From positions 1 to 64,000 of the forward strand of contig CAZORE010000027.1 in assembly GCA_964581815.1 (NCBI GenBank): a stretch of DNA of 64,000 bases, in the 5' to 3' direction. Each line of letters begins with the position of its first letter. Positions within the stretch are counted from its first letter, which is position 1. Below, in pieces: positions 8,033 through 16,711 of this stretch. Both the position numbers and the translations under genes were made by a program. This DNA is from Trebonia sp964581815 (lineage in GTDB: Bacteria > Actinomycetota > Actinomycetes > Streptosporangiales > Streptosporangiaceae). Below the pieces are notes generated by a model, which saw only the letters and a program-made list of their open reading frames with translations, was not told the origin of the DNA and searched no databases.

Positions 8033-10399
8033 ATGGCGCAGCCCTGGTGGAAACCCGTCTGGTCCGTTCCCGCCGCGACCCGCGCCGTCCGTGCGACCGT
8101 GGTCGTTCCCTCGCTCTTCGCGATCTCCGACAAGGTGATCGGCAACCCGCAGGTCGCGCTGTTCGCCACGTTCGGCGGCTTCGCCACGCTGGTGATCGCC
8201 TCCTTCAACGGCACCAGGCGGGACAAGCTCGTCGCGCACCTGGGGCTCGCGGTCGCCGGGAGCCTGGCACTGATCATCGGCACGCTGGTCAGCGGGACCA
8301 CCTGGCTCGCCGCGGTCGTCACGGTCCCGGTCACGTTCGCGATCTTCTTCGCCGGGATCGGCGGGCCGAACGCCGCCTCGGGCTCCACCGCCGCCATGTT
8401 CGCCTACGTCCTGCCGGTCGCCTCCGCCGGGGACGCCGGGATGATCCCAAGCCGCCTGGCGGGCTGGTGGCTGGCGTCCGCCGCGGGCACGATCGCGGTG
8501 CTGCTGCTGTCGCCGCGCCCGCCGGGCAGCCAGCTGCGGGCCGCGGCCGCCGCCCTCGCCGGCGAGCTCGCGAGCCGGGTGCGGGCCGCCGCGGCCGGCG
8601 AGGTGACCAAGCCCGAGGCGATGCGCGCCGCCAAGGAACGGCTGCGGGCCGCGTTCACCGCCGCGCCGTACCGCCCGACCGGGCTGGCCACCGCCGACCA
8701 GGCACTGTCCAGCCTGGTGCAGCTGCTCGAGTGGGGCGCCGCGCAGGCAAGCGACTCGTTTGACGGGCACATCGACCTGACCAGAGCCTGCCCGCAGGAC
8801 CGCGACCTGCTGCGCCGCTCCGCCGGGCTGTTCGACGACGTAAGCGCGCTGCTTTCCGGCCGCCCGGCAGAGCCGGACATCGCGGGGACCGAGGCGGCCC
8901 GCGCGCGGTCCGCCGAGCGGCTGAGCGAGCTGTCCGGACGGCCGGGCGAGCCCGACGCGCGGCTCGCGGCCGCGCAGGCGGTGCACGCGCAGGGGATATC
9001 CGCGGTGGCCGAGTCGGCCATCGCCGACGCGCTGATCGTCAGCCACCGCGCGTCGGAGGCGACGATCGAGGCCGAGCGGCGGTACTGGTACGGCACCGCC
9101 GCCGCGCCGGTGACGGCCGGCCTGGCTGAACCTCAGTCGACGGCCGCCTCGCCCCGGGTGGCGGGGCTCGCCGGGGCGGCGACGCTGGTGCGACGGCACG
9201 CGAGCATCCGGTCGGTCTGGTTCCTCAACTCGCTGCGCGGCGCGCTTGCGCTCGCGGCGGCGGTCGCCGTCGCGGACCTGTCGGGCGTGCAGCACGGGTT
9301 CTGGGTGGTGCTCGGCACGCTGTCCGTGCTGCGCACGAGCGCCGCGGCGACCGGCGCGACGGCCTGGCGGGCCCTCGCGGGCACGGCCGTCGGCTTCGCC
9401 GTCGGCGCGGCGCTGCTCGTCGGCATCGGCACCGGGCAGGCCGCGCTGTGGGTGGCGCTGCCGCTCGCGATCGCGATCGCCGCCTACGCGCCGGGTACCA
9501 CGCCGTTCCTCGTCGGCCAGGCGGCGTTCACGGTGACCATCGTCGTGCTGTTCAACCTGCTCGTGCCGGCCGGCTGGCGGGTTGGGCTGCTGCGGGTGGA
9601 GGACGTGGCGATCGGCTGCGCCGTCAGCCTGGCGGTCGGCGTGCTGTTCTGGCCGCGCGGCGTCGCCTCGGTGGTCGGCGACGACCTCGCCGACGCGTTC
9701 CGCGCCGGGGCCGCCTACCTGACCCAGGCCGTCGACTGGGCGCTGTCCGAGCTGCTCGTGCCGCCCGCCGCGGCGGTCACCGCCGTGAGCGCGGGCATCC
9801 GGCTGGACGACGCGGTACGCGGCCTGCTCACCGAGCAGGGCAGCAAGAAGCTGGGCAAGGAGGACCTCTGGGCGCTCGTCAACGCGTCCACCCGGCTGCG
9901 GCTGACCGCGCGCAGCCTCGCCGGGCTGCGCCCGGCCACGCCGGAACCGGGTGCCGCTCCCGTTCCCGGTGCCGCGTGCGTCCCGCTCGCGGGCTCGGCG
10001 GAGTACGCGGGCGCGCCCGCGTGCACCAGCCTGCGGTCGGTCGCGGCCGGCCTTGCCGGGTTCTACGCGACGGTCGCCGACACGATGCGCGTCCCGGGAC
10101 ACGGCAGCCTCGCGCCGGTGCCCGTGCCGCCGCTCACGGGCGGCGCCATGCCCCGCCGCGGGCGGGAGGGCGACCCGCCCGCGGAGTACGAGCCTTCTTC
10201 CTCCTCCCGGTCCCTCCGGTCCGACCTTGACGGCGACGTGCGCAGCGATGAAGGTTCGATAGCGCCCGCGCACCAGCTGCCGCACCCGCACCTGCTCTGG
10301 GTGCAGGAGCACCTGCACCACCTCAGCGTGAGCGCGCAGACGGTGAGCGACCCCGCGCTGCGGCTGGCCGAGGTCCGCCAGCGTCCCTGGTGGCGATAG
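8033..10399 (+). CDS. FUSC-type integral membrane protein, aromatic-acid exporter-like
   Basis: This 788-residue protein has two membrane halves, at about 20-165 and 390-550, each with several hydrophobic helices, separated and followed by Ala-rich cytoplasmic helical regions. This is the layout of FUSC/AaeB/YccS-type proteins, which include aromatic carboxylic acid efflux components and envelope proteins of unknown role. Direct placement after a two-component system suggests control by it, though this is inference. The C-terminal end (about 715-788) is low in hydrophobicity and looks poorly conserved. Substrate is unknown. Confidence 0.8.
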   Translation: MAQPWWKPVWSVPAATRAVRATVVVPSLFAISDKVIGNPQVALFATFGGFATLVIASFNGTRRDKLVAHLGLAVAGSLALIIGTLVSGTTWLAAVVTVPVTFAIFFAGIGGPNAASGSTAAMFAYVLPVASAGDAGMIPSRLAGWWLASAAGTIAVLLLSPRPPGSQLRAAAAALAGELASRVRAAAAGEVTKPEAMRAAKERLRAAFTAAPYRPTGLATADQALSSLVQLLEWGAAQASDSFDGHIDLTRACPQDRDLLRRSAGLFDDVSALLSGRPAEPDIAGTEAARARSAERLSELSGRPGEPDARLAAAQAVHAQGISAVAESAIADALIVSHRASEATIEAERRYWYGTAAAPVTAGLAEPQSTAASPRVAGLAGAATLVRRHASIRSVWFLNSLRGALALAAAVAVADLSGVQHGFWVVLGTLSVLRTSAAATGATAWRALAGTAVGFAVGAALLVGIGTGQAALWVALPLAIAIAAYAPGTTPFLVGQAAFTVTIVVLFNLLVPAGWRVGLLRVEDVAIGCAVSLAVGVLFWPRGVASVVGDDLADAFRAGAAYLTQAVDWALSELLVPPAAAVTAVSAGIRLDDAVRGLLTEQGSKKLGKEDLWALVNASTRLRLTARSLAGLRPATPEPGAAPVPGAACVPLAGSAEYAGAPACTSLRSVAAGLAGFYATVADTMRVPGHGSLAPVPVPPLTGGAMPRRGREGDPPAEYEPSSSSRSLRSDLDGDVRSDEGSIAPAHQLPHPHLLWVQEHLHHLSVSAQTVSDPALRLAEVRQRPWWR

Positions 10400-10812
10400 C
10401 CCCCGCGGGGTGCTTTCTCGACCACTACGGGCCCGACGACGTGTCCGCCGGGCCTGGCATGCAGGTGCCGCCGCACCCGCACACTGGCCTGCAGACGGCG
10501 AGCTGGCTGTTCGACGGGCTAGTGCGGCACCGTGACAGGAGGTTCGGCGACCCGGGATTCGCCCATCACGCCGACCTGCCGGCCTTCACCACCGCCGACG
10601 GCGCCCGCGTCACCGTCGTCGCGGGTGAGTACCGCGGCGAGCGCTCGCCCGCCGAGGTCAACTTCGTCGGCCGAAGCCACGAGGAGATCGCCGCGGCGCG
10701 CGACGCGTGGTCCAGGGGCGAGTTCGGCGAGGTGCCCGGGTACGCCGGGGACCCGCTGGCGGCACCGCCGCTGCCGCCAGGCGAACTGAAGCCGCGCTTA
10801 GCTCGTTGTTAG
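10390..10812 (+). pseudogene. Decayed pirin with in-frame deletions
   Basis: The 140-residue frame keeps three islands of a pirin-family protein, normally about 300 residues. The first is the metal-site region L-D-H-Y-G-P-D-D then P-P-H-P-H-T-G-L-Q-T, running to H-R-D. The second is a middle piece with H-H-A-D-L-P and V-A-G-E-Y-R-G. The third is the C-terminal N-F-V-G-R-S-H-E-E-I to P-P-L-P. The N terminus, most of the first cupin barrel after H-R-D and most of the second barrel are missing, yet the frame stays open. It overlaps the FUSC-type gene by 10 nt. It could still be translated, but a working bicupin fold is unlikely. Confidence 0.7.
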
Positions 10813-11003
10813 CGCGCTCCGCCGGGGGAAGCTGACACCGCGCACGACCGCTGCCGCCCGGGAACTTACGGCGCGCTGATGGCGTTCTCATTACGTCGGT
10901 TACGGTGAGTAGTATCCGTGATCGGCAGCAATGGCGGGCGCATCGCTAGTAACCTCTATTTTCGGCAACTCGCCCGCCTTCCCTAATTGCCCGACCGCTT
11001 GTA

Positions 11004-11028
11004 CGGAGGTTCCGGGGAGTCACCTCCG
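11004..11028 (+). promoter_or_regulatory. Small hairpin in the leader of the amidotransferase-like gene
   Basis: CGGAGGT at 11004-11010 pairs with ACCTCCG at 11022-11028 around an 11-nt loop, about 60 nt before ATG 11089. The surrounding gap 10813-11088 shows no gene. I do not recognise a riboswitch class. Confidence 0.25.
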
Positions 11029-11088
11029 GGGTCGGGCTTAGGGGCTTTACTTGGTGGTCCGTGCGCTTTCATCACCAGAAGGGGACAA

Positions 11089-11850
11089 ATGGCGCCGACT
11101 ATAGGCATCACCACGTACCACATGAGCGCCAACTGGCGCGGCTGGTCAGAGGAAGGTGCCCTGCTGCCGTGGAGCTACGTCACGTCCATCAGGAACAACG
11201 GGGGCCGTCCGGTCCTGCTGCCCCCTGGTGGCGACGTATCCGAGGCTGAAGCGACCGTAGCCGTGCTTGACGGCATTGTCATCGCCGGCGGGGGAGACAT
11301 TAACCCGGCGATCTACGGCGCGGCCAGACACCCGAAGACGGACGCCAGCGCGCCCGACCGGGACTCCTGGGAACTGGCCATCGCCGAGGCCGCTGTCCGG
11401 CAGGGCGTGCCCCTGCTTGGCATCTGCCGCGGCGCCCAGATGCTGAACGTCGCCTGCGGCGGCACGCTGCACCAGCACGTACCCGACCTGGTCGGGCATG
11501 AACTGCACGCCGGGCCCAAGCACGGCTTCGGCACGCACCAGGTACGAGTCACGAGTGGCACGATCCTCGCGTCCATCCTGCCCGGCGGTGAGTACTTCGA
11601 GGTGCCGACGCACCATCACCAGGCGGTGGACCAGGTCGGCTCCGGCCTCACCGCCGTCGCCTGGGCGGACGACGGGATCGTCGAGGGCATCGAGTCCACC
11701 ACGCCCGGCGAGTTCCTCGTCGGGGTCCAGTGGCACCCGGAGCAGGGGGACGACCCCCGGCTGTTCGGCGCCCTGATCGCGGCGTCGGACCTGCACTACG
11801 CGGAGCGGACGGTCGCCTCCTCACTTCCGCCCCTGCTCGCCGGAGCGTAA
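11089..11850 (+). CDS. Class I glutamine-amidotransferase-like gamma-glutamyl hydrolase (peptidase C26)
   Basis: This 253-residue enzyme belongs to the PuuD/peptidase C26 group that cleaves gamma-glutamyl bonds, for example in gamma-glutamyl-GABA. The nucleophile Cys113 sits in G-I-C-R-G-A-Q. His216 and Glu218 in Q-W-H-P-E-Q complete the triad, and the glycine-rich I-A-G-G-G-D-I-N-P near 65-73 is also typical. ATG 11089 follows GAAGGGG at a good distance, and homology begins right there with T-I-G-I-T. A strong hairpin ends the unit downstream. No polyamine genes are near, so the substrate is open. Confidence 0.88.
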   Translation: MAPTIGITTYHMSANWRGWSEEGALLPWSYVTSIRNNGGRPVLLPPGGDVSEAEATVAVLDGIVIAGGGDINPAIYGAARHPKTDASAPDRDSWELAIAEAAVRQGVPLLGICRGAQMLNVACGGTLHQHVPDLVGHELHAGPKHGFGTHQVRVTSGTILASILPGGEYFEVPTHHHQAVDQVGSGLTAVAWADDGIVEGIESTTPGEFLVGVQWHPEQGDDPRLFGALIAASDLHYAERTVASSLPPLLAGA

Positions 11851-11870
11851 CCGGCCAAACAAGGCGAACA

Positions 11871-11908
11871 CCGGCCTGAGCTGGGAGAATGTCCCTTCCT
11901 CAGGCCGG
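11871..11908. terminator. Hairpin terminator after the amidotransferase-like gene
   Basis: CCGGCCTGAG at 11871-11880 pairs exactly with CTCAGGCCGG at 11899-11908. The 18-nt loop can form an inner GGGA/TCCC stem. It lies 20 nt past the stop codon. Confidence 0.65.
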
Positions 11909-11993
11909 CGCGCTTTCCGGGTGTTCACGCATCGTAACCCGTAGTCTGCCGGTGAACCGACTCATCGCGAGGCGGCGAACGGGGGCATGACGG

Positions 11994-14900
11994 ATGCGAG
12001 GCAACGGACGGGTGATTTCTGCTGCGCTTGCGGCGGCCAGCGCGGGCTGCTCGCTGACGCTCGCCGCGACCGCGGCTGGGCCGGCGACCGCGGCGACGTC
12101 GGCCGGTACCGCCCGCCCAGCGGCGGCCGGGCAGGCCACCGCCGCGGCGCCGGTCATCATCTTCCTCAGGAACCCTCCGGCCGGGGCGGCGAGCCAGGCC
12201 GGCCCGGCCGGGCGCCTTGCCCAGATCCGGGCGGCGCAGGTTCCCTACCTGGCGCGGCTCGCGGGGCTTGGCGCGACCGGCGTGCACGGCTACCGGCTGG
12301 CCGACGCGATCGCGGCGCGGGTGCCCGCGTCCGCGCTCGCGGGCCTCGCGGCGAGCCCCGGGGTAGCGTCGGTCATCCCGGACAGCACCGTCACCGGGCC
12401 CGCCCCCGCGCCGCCGCCTGCCGCGACGACCACCGCGCAGCGGACCGTCATGACCACGCCGGCCGGGGCCTGCTCGGCCAGCCCGCAGCTTGAGCCCGAG
12501 GGCCTCGCGCTCACCGGCACCGCGTCGCGGGCGGCCGGGACGCGGACCGCGCGGTCGCTCGGTTACACCGGAGCGGGGGTGAGGGTCGCGTTCCTGGCCG
12601 ACGGCATCGACCCGGCTAATGCCAACCTCATGCGCGGCGGCAGGCCGGTGATCAGCGACTACGAGGACTTCAGCGGCGACGGCACGACCGGCGCCACGGC
12701 GGGCGGCGAGGCGTTCGCCGACGCCAACGCGATCGCCGGGCAGGGCGCGGCGGTGTACAGCCTGGCCGGGTTCAGCGCGCAACTGCCCGCCTTGCCGTGC
12801 GATATCCAGATCCAGGGCACCGCGCCCGGCTCGTCGCTCGTGGCGCTGAAGGTGTTCGGCCAGGCCAGCACCTCCACCACCTCCGCGATCCTCCAGGCCA
12901 TCGACTACGCGGTCGACACCGACCACGTGAACGTGCTCGACGAGTCGTTCGGCGTCGACCCGTTCCCCGACGTCACCTCCCTGGACGCGGTCAAGGAGTT
13001 CAACGACATGGCGGTCGCGGCCGGCACCACGGTCGTCGTGGCCAGCGGCGACGCTGGGCCGTTCAACACGATCGGCTCCCCCGCGTCCGACCCGGCGGCG
13101 ATCTCCGTCGGCGCGTCCACCGCCTTCCAGTCCTACGCGCAGACCAACTTCGCCGGCGCGGACACGTTCGCGCCGGGCGGCTGGGAGAGCGGCAACATCA
13201 GCTCGCTGTCATCCGGCGGTTACACCCAGGACGGGCGCACGCTTGACCTGGTCGCGCCCGGCGACGCTTCCTTCACCTCGTGCACGCCGTCCCCGCTCTA
13301 CGCCTCGTGCGTCAACTTCCTCGGCGAGCCCTCCGCGGTGGCGGAAAGCGGCGGGACGAGCGAGGCCGCGCCGTTCGTCGCGGGTGCCGCGGCGCTGGTC
13401 ATCCAGGCGTACCGGACGGCGCACCGCGGTACCTCGCCGGCCCCGGCGACCGTCAAGCGCATCCTGCTGTCCACCGCGAGCGACCTGGGGGCGCCCGCCA
13501 CCGAGCAGGGCGCCGGGCTGCTCAACAGCCTGCGGGCCGTCGAGGTCGCCGCGTGGCCGCCCGGCCGCGGCCTGCTGCCCGCCGGGCCCGCCGTCGAGCT
13601 GTCCGCGAACCAGCTGAACTACGCCGGCCAGCCTCGCTCGCGGGCGTCGTGGACGGTGACCGTGACGAACACGGCGCGCAAGTGGCAGCACGTGGCCGTG
13701 ACGGGGCGCGCGTTCGGCTCGGCCGCGGTGGCCGCGCAGGCGGTCGTCACGCTGTCCGACGCGCGCAGCGCGCGCTTCACGAACTGGGCGGGCACCGGGT
13801 CCAACTACGGCCTGGTCAGGTTCACCGTGCCGCGCGGCACGGCGCTGCTCAACACGTCGATTGCCTGGCCGGCCATGGTGACGCAGGCGGCGAACCCGGA
13901 CGCGCCGGTCCGGGTCATCCTCGTCGACCCCGCGGGCAGGCTCGCCGCGCACTCACTGCCGCAGGGCGACACCGGGTACGGCAACGCGCAGGTGCTGCGC
14001 CCGGCCGCGGGCAGCTGGACCGCCGTCATCTTCAGCAAGACGGCCAAGACCGGCGGGACCGGCGGAGCGGTCCGGTTCGCCGCGTCCGTATGGCACGCGA
14101 TCAGGTTCGGCACCGTGTCGCCGACGTCGCTGACGCTCGCGCCCGGCGCCTCCGCCGTCGTCCACGTGTCCGCCCGGGTCCCGGCGAACGCGGGCGACTC
14201 AAGCGGCTCCCTCGTCCTCGCCACCAGCGGCCGGGGCAGCCGGCCGGTGAGCGTCCCGGTCACGCTGCGCAGCCAGGTTCAAGTCGGCCCGGGCCTGGCC
14301 GGCACCTTCCACGGGACGCTGACCAGCGGCAACGGTGGGTTTCCGGGCACGGGACAGGTCGCCGCCTACTCGTTCACCGTGCCGTCGCGGCGCTCACTGC
14401 TGCTGCGCGACCTCGACGTCGACGTGGTGCTCGCCAACGGCCCAGCCAGCCAGGTGAGCGGGTACCTGATCGCGCCGGGCGGCGAGACCATGGGGTACGG
14501 GTCGAGCGACCTCACCACCGGGTTCACTGCGAGCGGCGTGCCGTTCGAGGCACCGCAGCGGCAGCTGTCGGTGTACGCGACCGACCCGGTACCTGGCCGC
14601 TGGACGCTCGTACTCGACGGCGCCTCACCGGTGGCCGGCGACGAGCTCGCCGACCCGTTCACCGGGCGGATCCGGTTCAATGACGTGGGCTTCGACCGCG
14701 GGGGGCTGCCCGGCTCGCCCGCGGTCACCCTGGCCAGCGGCAAGCCCGTCACCTATCAGGTCTCGGTGCACAACGGCGGCGCGGCGCCCGAGGACATCTT
14801 CCTTGACCCCCGGCTCGCCCGGTTCGTCACTTACCAGCTGCAGCCGCAGAACCACGCCACCGTGCAGCTGCCGCTCGCGGCGAATGCCAGCCCGCCGGAG

Positions 14901-15431
14901 TGGATCGTGCCGACGGTGACGCGCAGCCTGTCGGTGACCGCGACGTCCGGGTCACCGGCCGTCCCCGTCATGTTCGACTCCGGGCCGTACCCGGGCGATC
15001 CCGACACGGCGATTGGCACGGGCAGCCCGGCGAGCGCCGCGTACCCGGCCGGCCGTCAGGCCACGGCGGTAACCCCCGGGCTCTGGTATGCCATGCCAGC
15101 GGAGATCGGGCCGTACCCCGCGGTGAGCCCGCCCGCCGCGACCGTCACCATGGCCATGTCAGCGATGACGGAGCAGTTCGACACCGCGGCGGCCCCGGCC
15201 ACCGGCGACTTCTGGCGGTTCGGCGTCGCGCCGCTCGCCGCGACCGCGTCCTACGACCTGTTCGTCGTCAACCCGGGCCAGACGAGGTCGATCGCGCTGA
15301 CCATCACGCCGGCCGCGCCGCCCGGCACGGTGGTACGCGGGCTGCTCTACATCGACGCCTTCGCCGAGTCACTGCGCTTCATATCCGGCAGCCAGCTAGT
15401 GACCTTGCACTACGCCTACAAGGTGAGGTAA
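11994..15431 (+). CDS. Large secreted subtilase-like (S8/S53 clan) protein
   Basis: This 1145-residue protein has a hydrophobic, Ala-rich N terminus (about 6-50) that should direct export. A propeptide-like region (about 52-130) and a subtilase domain (about 190-515) follow, then about 600 residues of beta-rich, Ser/Thr/Gly-rich C-terminal domains. The subtilase core has Asp203 in L-A-D-G-I-D and Ser456 in G-G-T-S-E-A-A-P. The usual G-H-G-T-H-V-A-G histidine motif is replaced by A-G-Q-G-A-A-V-Y at about 248-255. Glu239 and Asp243 precede it with E-x-x-x-D spacing, and the oxyanion position reads S-G-D-A-G (Asp353), as in sedolisins. It may be an acid-type peptidase, a protease with altered chemistry or an inactive homologue. 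Confidence 0.8.
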   Translation: MRGNGRVISAALAAASAGCSLTLAATAAGPATAATSAGTARPAAAGQATAAAPVIIFLRNPPAGAASQAGPAGRLAQIRAAQVPYLARLAGLGATGVHGYRLADAIAARVPASALAGLAASPGVASVIPDSTVTGPAPAPPPAATTTAQRTVMTTPAGACSASPQLEPEGLALTGTASRAAGTRTARSLGYTGAGVRVAFLADGIDPANANLMRGGRPVISDYEDFSGDGTTGATAGGEAFADANAIAGQGAAVYSLAGFSAQLPALPCDIQIQGTAPGSSLVALKVFGQASTSTTSAILQAIDYAVDTDHVNVLDESFGVDPFPDVTSLDAVKEFNDMAVAAGTTVVVASGDAGPFNTIGSPASDPAAISVGASTAFQSYAQTNFAGADTFAPGGWESGNISSLSSGGYTQDGRTLDLVAPGDASFTSCTPSPLYASCVNFLGEPSAVAESGGTSEAAPFVAGAAALVIQAYRTAHRGTSPAPATVKRILLSTASDLGAPATEQGAGLLNSLRAVEVAAWPPGRGLLPAGPAVELSANQLNYAGQPRSRASWTVTVTNTARKWQHVAVTGRAFGSAAVAAQAVVTLSDARSARFTNWAGTGSNYGLVRFTVPRGTALLNTSIAWPAMVTQAANPDAPVRVILVDPAGRLAAHSLPQGDTGYGNAQVLRPAAGSWTAVIFSKTAKTGGTGGAVRFAASVWHAIRFGTVSPTSLTLAPGASAVVHVSARVPANAGDSSGSLVLATSGRGSRPVSVPVTLRSQVQVGPGLAGTFHGTLTSGNGGFPGTGQVAAYSFTVPSRRSLLLRDLDVDVVLANGPASQVSGYLIAPGGETMGYGSSDLTTGFTASGVPFEAPQRQLSVYATDPVPGRWTLVLDGASPVAGDELADPFTGRIRFNDVGFDRGGLPGSPAVTLASGKPVTYQVSVHNGGAAPEDIFLDPRLARFVTYQLQPQNHATVQLPLAANASPPEWIVPTVTRSLSVTATSGSPAVPVMFDSGPYPGDPDTAIGTGSPASAAYPAGRQATAVTPGLWYAMPAEIGPYPAVSPPAATVTMAMSAMTEQFDTAAAPATGDFWRFGVAPLAATASYDLFVVNPGQTRSIALTITPAAPPGTVVRGLLYIDAFAESLRFISGSQLVTLHYAYKVR

Positions 15432-15441
15432 TCCGCGGCGG

Positions 15442-16662
15442 CTACTCCTCGATGGTGCGCAGGCGGATGGTCACGTCCATGCCGCGGAGCTCGTCGAGCA
15501 CCTCGTCGGAATACTGAGTGCCGATGTCGGTGATCACGTAGCCGAACTCGTCACGGGTACGCAGCAGCTGGCCTTCCACGTTCACCCCGTGCTCGGCCAG
15601 CACCCGGTTGATCGACGCGAGTACCCCCGGCACGTTCTTGTGCAGGTGAATGAGCCGGTGGGTACCCGGGACAGCGGGAAGCGCCACGCTCGGCAGGTTG
15701 ACCGACATCGCCGTGGCGCCGCCCTGGGCGAAGTCGACAAGCTTGCCGGAAACGAACTCGCCAATGTCCTGTTGCGCTTCCTCGGTGGAGCCGCCGATGT
15801 GCGGGGTCAGGATCACGTTCGGCAGGCCGCGCAGCTCGGAGACGAACTCCTCGCCGTTCCCCTTGGGCTCCTTGGGGAACACGTCGATGGCCGCGCCCGC
15901 GATGTGCCCTGACTCGACGTGCCTGCGCAGCGCGGCGTGGTCGACGACGAACCCGCGCGACAGGTTCAGGAACAGCGACCTCGGGTTCATCCTGGCGAAC
16001 TCCTCCTCGCCGAAGAACCCGTGGTTGCCTGGGCGGCCGTCCACGTGGATGGTGACGGTCTCCACGCTCTCGAGTAGCTCATCAAGGGTCGAGCAGCGGC
16101 GCGCGTTGCCGATCGCGAGCCTGTCGGCAATGTCGTAGAAGTACACCGACATGCCGAGGGACTCGGCGATGACGCTCAGCTGGGTGCCGATGTTCCCGTA
16201 GCCGATGATGCCGAGCTTGCGGCCGCGGACCTCGTGGGCGCCCTTCGCGGACTTGTCCCAGACGCCGTCGTGCATCTTCACGTTCTTCTCCGGCAGCCGC
16301 CGGGCGAGCGAGATGATCTCGGCGATCGCCAGTTCAACCACGGAGCGGGTGTTCGAGAACGGCGCGTTGAACACCGCCACGCCGCGCTTGGCGGCGGCGG
16401 CCAGGTCGACCTGGTTCGTGCCGATGCAGAACGCGCCGACGGCGAGCAGGTCGGGCGCGGCGGCGAGCACGCGCTCGGTGACGTGGGTCTGGGACCTGAT
16501 GCCAAGGAGGCTGAAGCCCTGGATCTTCTCGATTAGCTCGTCCTCGCCGAGGGCGCGGGACAGCGTCTCTACTTGGTAACCGGCTTTCGTCAGTCGAGCC
16601 ATCGCGTCCGGGTGAATGTTCTCCAGCAGCAAGGCACGGTAAAGCGTGTCCAGCGTCAGCAC
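15442..16662 (-). CDS. serA: D-3-phosphoglycerate dehydrogenase with ACT domain
   Basis: This 406-residue enzyme oxidises 3-phosphoglycerate in the first step of serine synthesis. The NAD motif GYGNIG is at 154-159. The catalytic residues Arg236, Glu265 and His288 are seen in L-S-R-G, P-K-E-P and P-H-I-G. A C-terminal ACT domain of about 335-406 is the likely site of serine feedback. Length and order match the short E. coli-like SerA form. GTG 16662 has GGGGAAGAG directly upstream, whereas longer frames would run into the neighbouring regulator gene. It lies 49 nt after the SARP-type gene on the same strand and tail to tail with the subtilase. Confidence 0.92.
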   Translation of the reverse strand: MLTLDTLYRALLLENIHPDAMARLTKAGYQVETLSRALGEDELIEKIQGFSLLGIRSQTHVTERVLAAAPDLLAVGAFCIGTNQVDLAAAAKRGVAVFNAPFSNTRSVVELAIAEIISLARRLPEKNVKMHDGVWDKSAKGAHEVRGRKLGIIGYGNIGTQLSVIAESLGMSVYFYDIADRLAIGNARRCSTLDELLESVETVTIHVDGRPGNHGFFGEEEFARMNPRSLFLNLSRGFVVDHAALRRHVESGHIAGAAIDVFPKEPKGNGEEFVSELRGLPNVILTPHIGGSTEEAQQDIGEFVSGKLVDFAQGGATAMSVNLPSVALPAVPGTHRLIHLHKNVPGVLASINRVLAEHGVNVEGQLLRTRDEFGYVITDIGTQYSDEVLDELRGMDVTIRLRTIEE

Positions 16663-16711
16663 CTCTTCCCCAACGAAACTTAACTGACGACCCTTCGTAA
16701 CTTTACCGCAC

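Noticed and set aside
7949..10321. Long open frame opposite the FUSC-type gene
   Set aside because: Its product is Arg/Gly/Asp/His-rich with no domain, typical of the antisense of a GC-rich membrane gene.
10813..11088. Riboswitch ahead of the amidotransferase-like gene
   Set aside because: Only one 7-bp hairpin is visible, and no conserved riboswitch core could be recognised.
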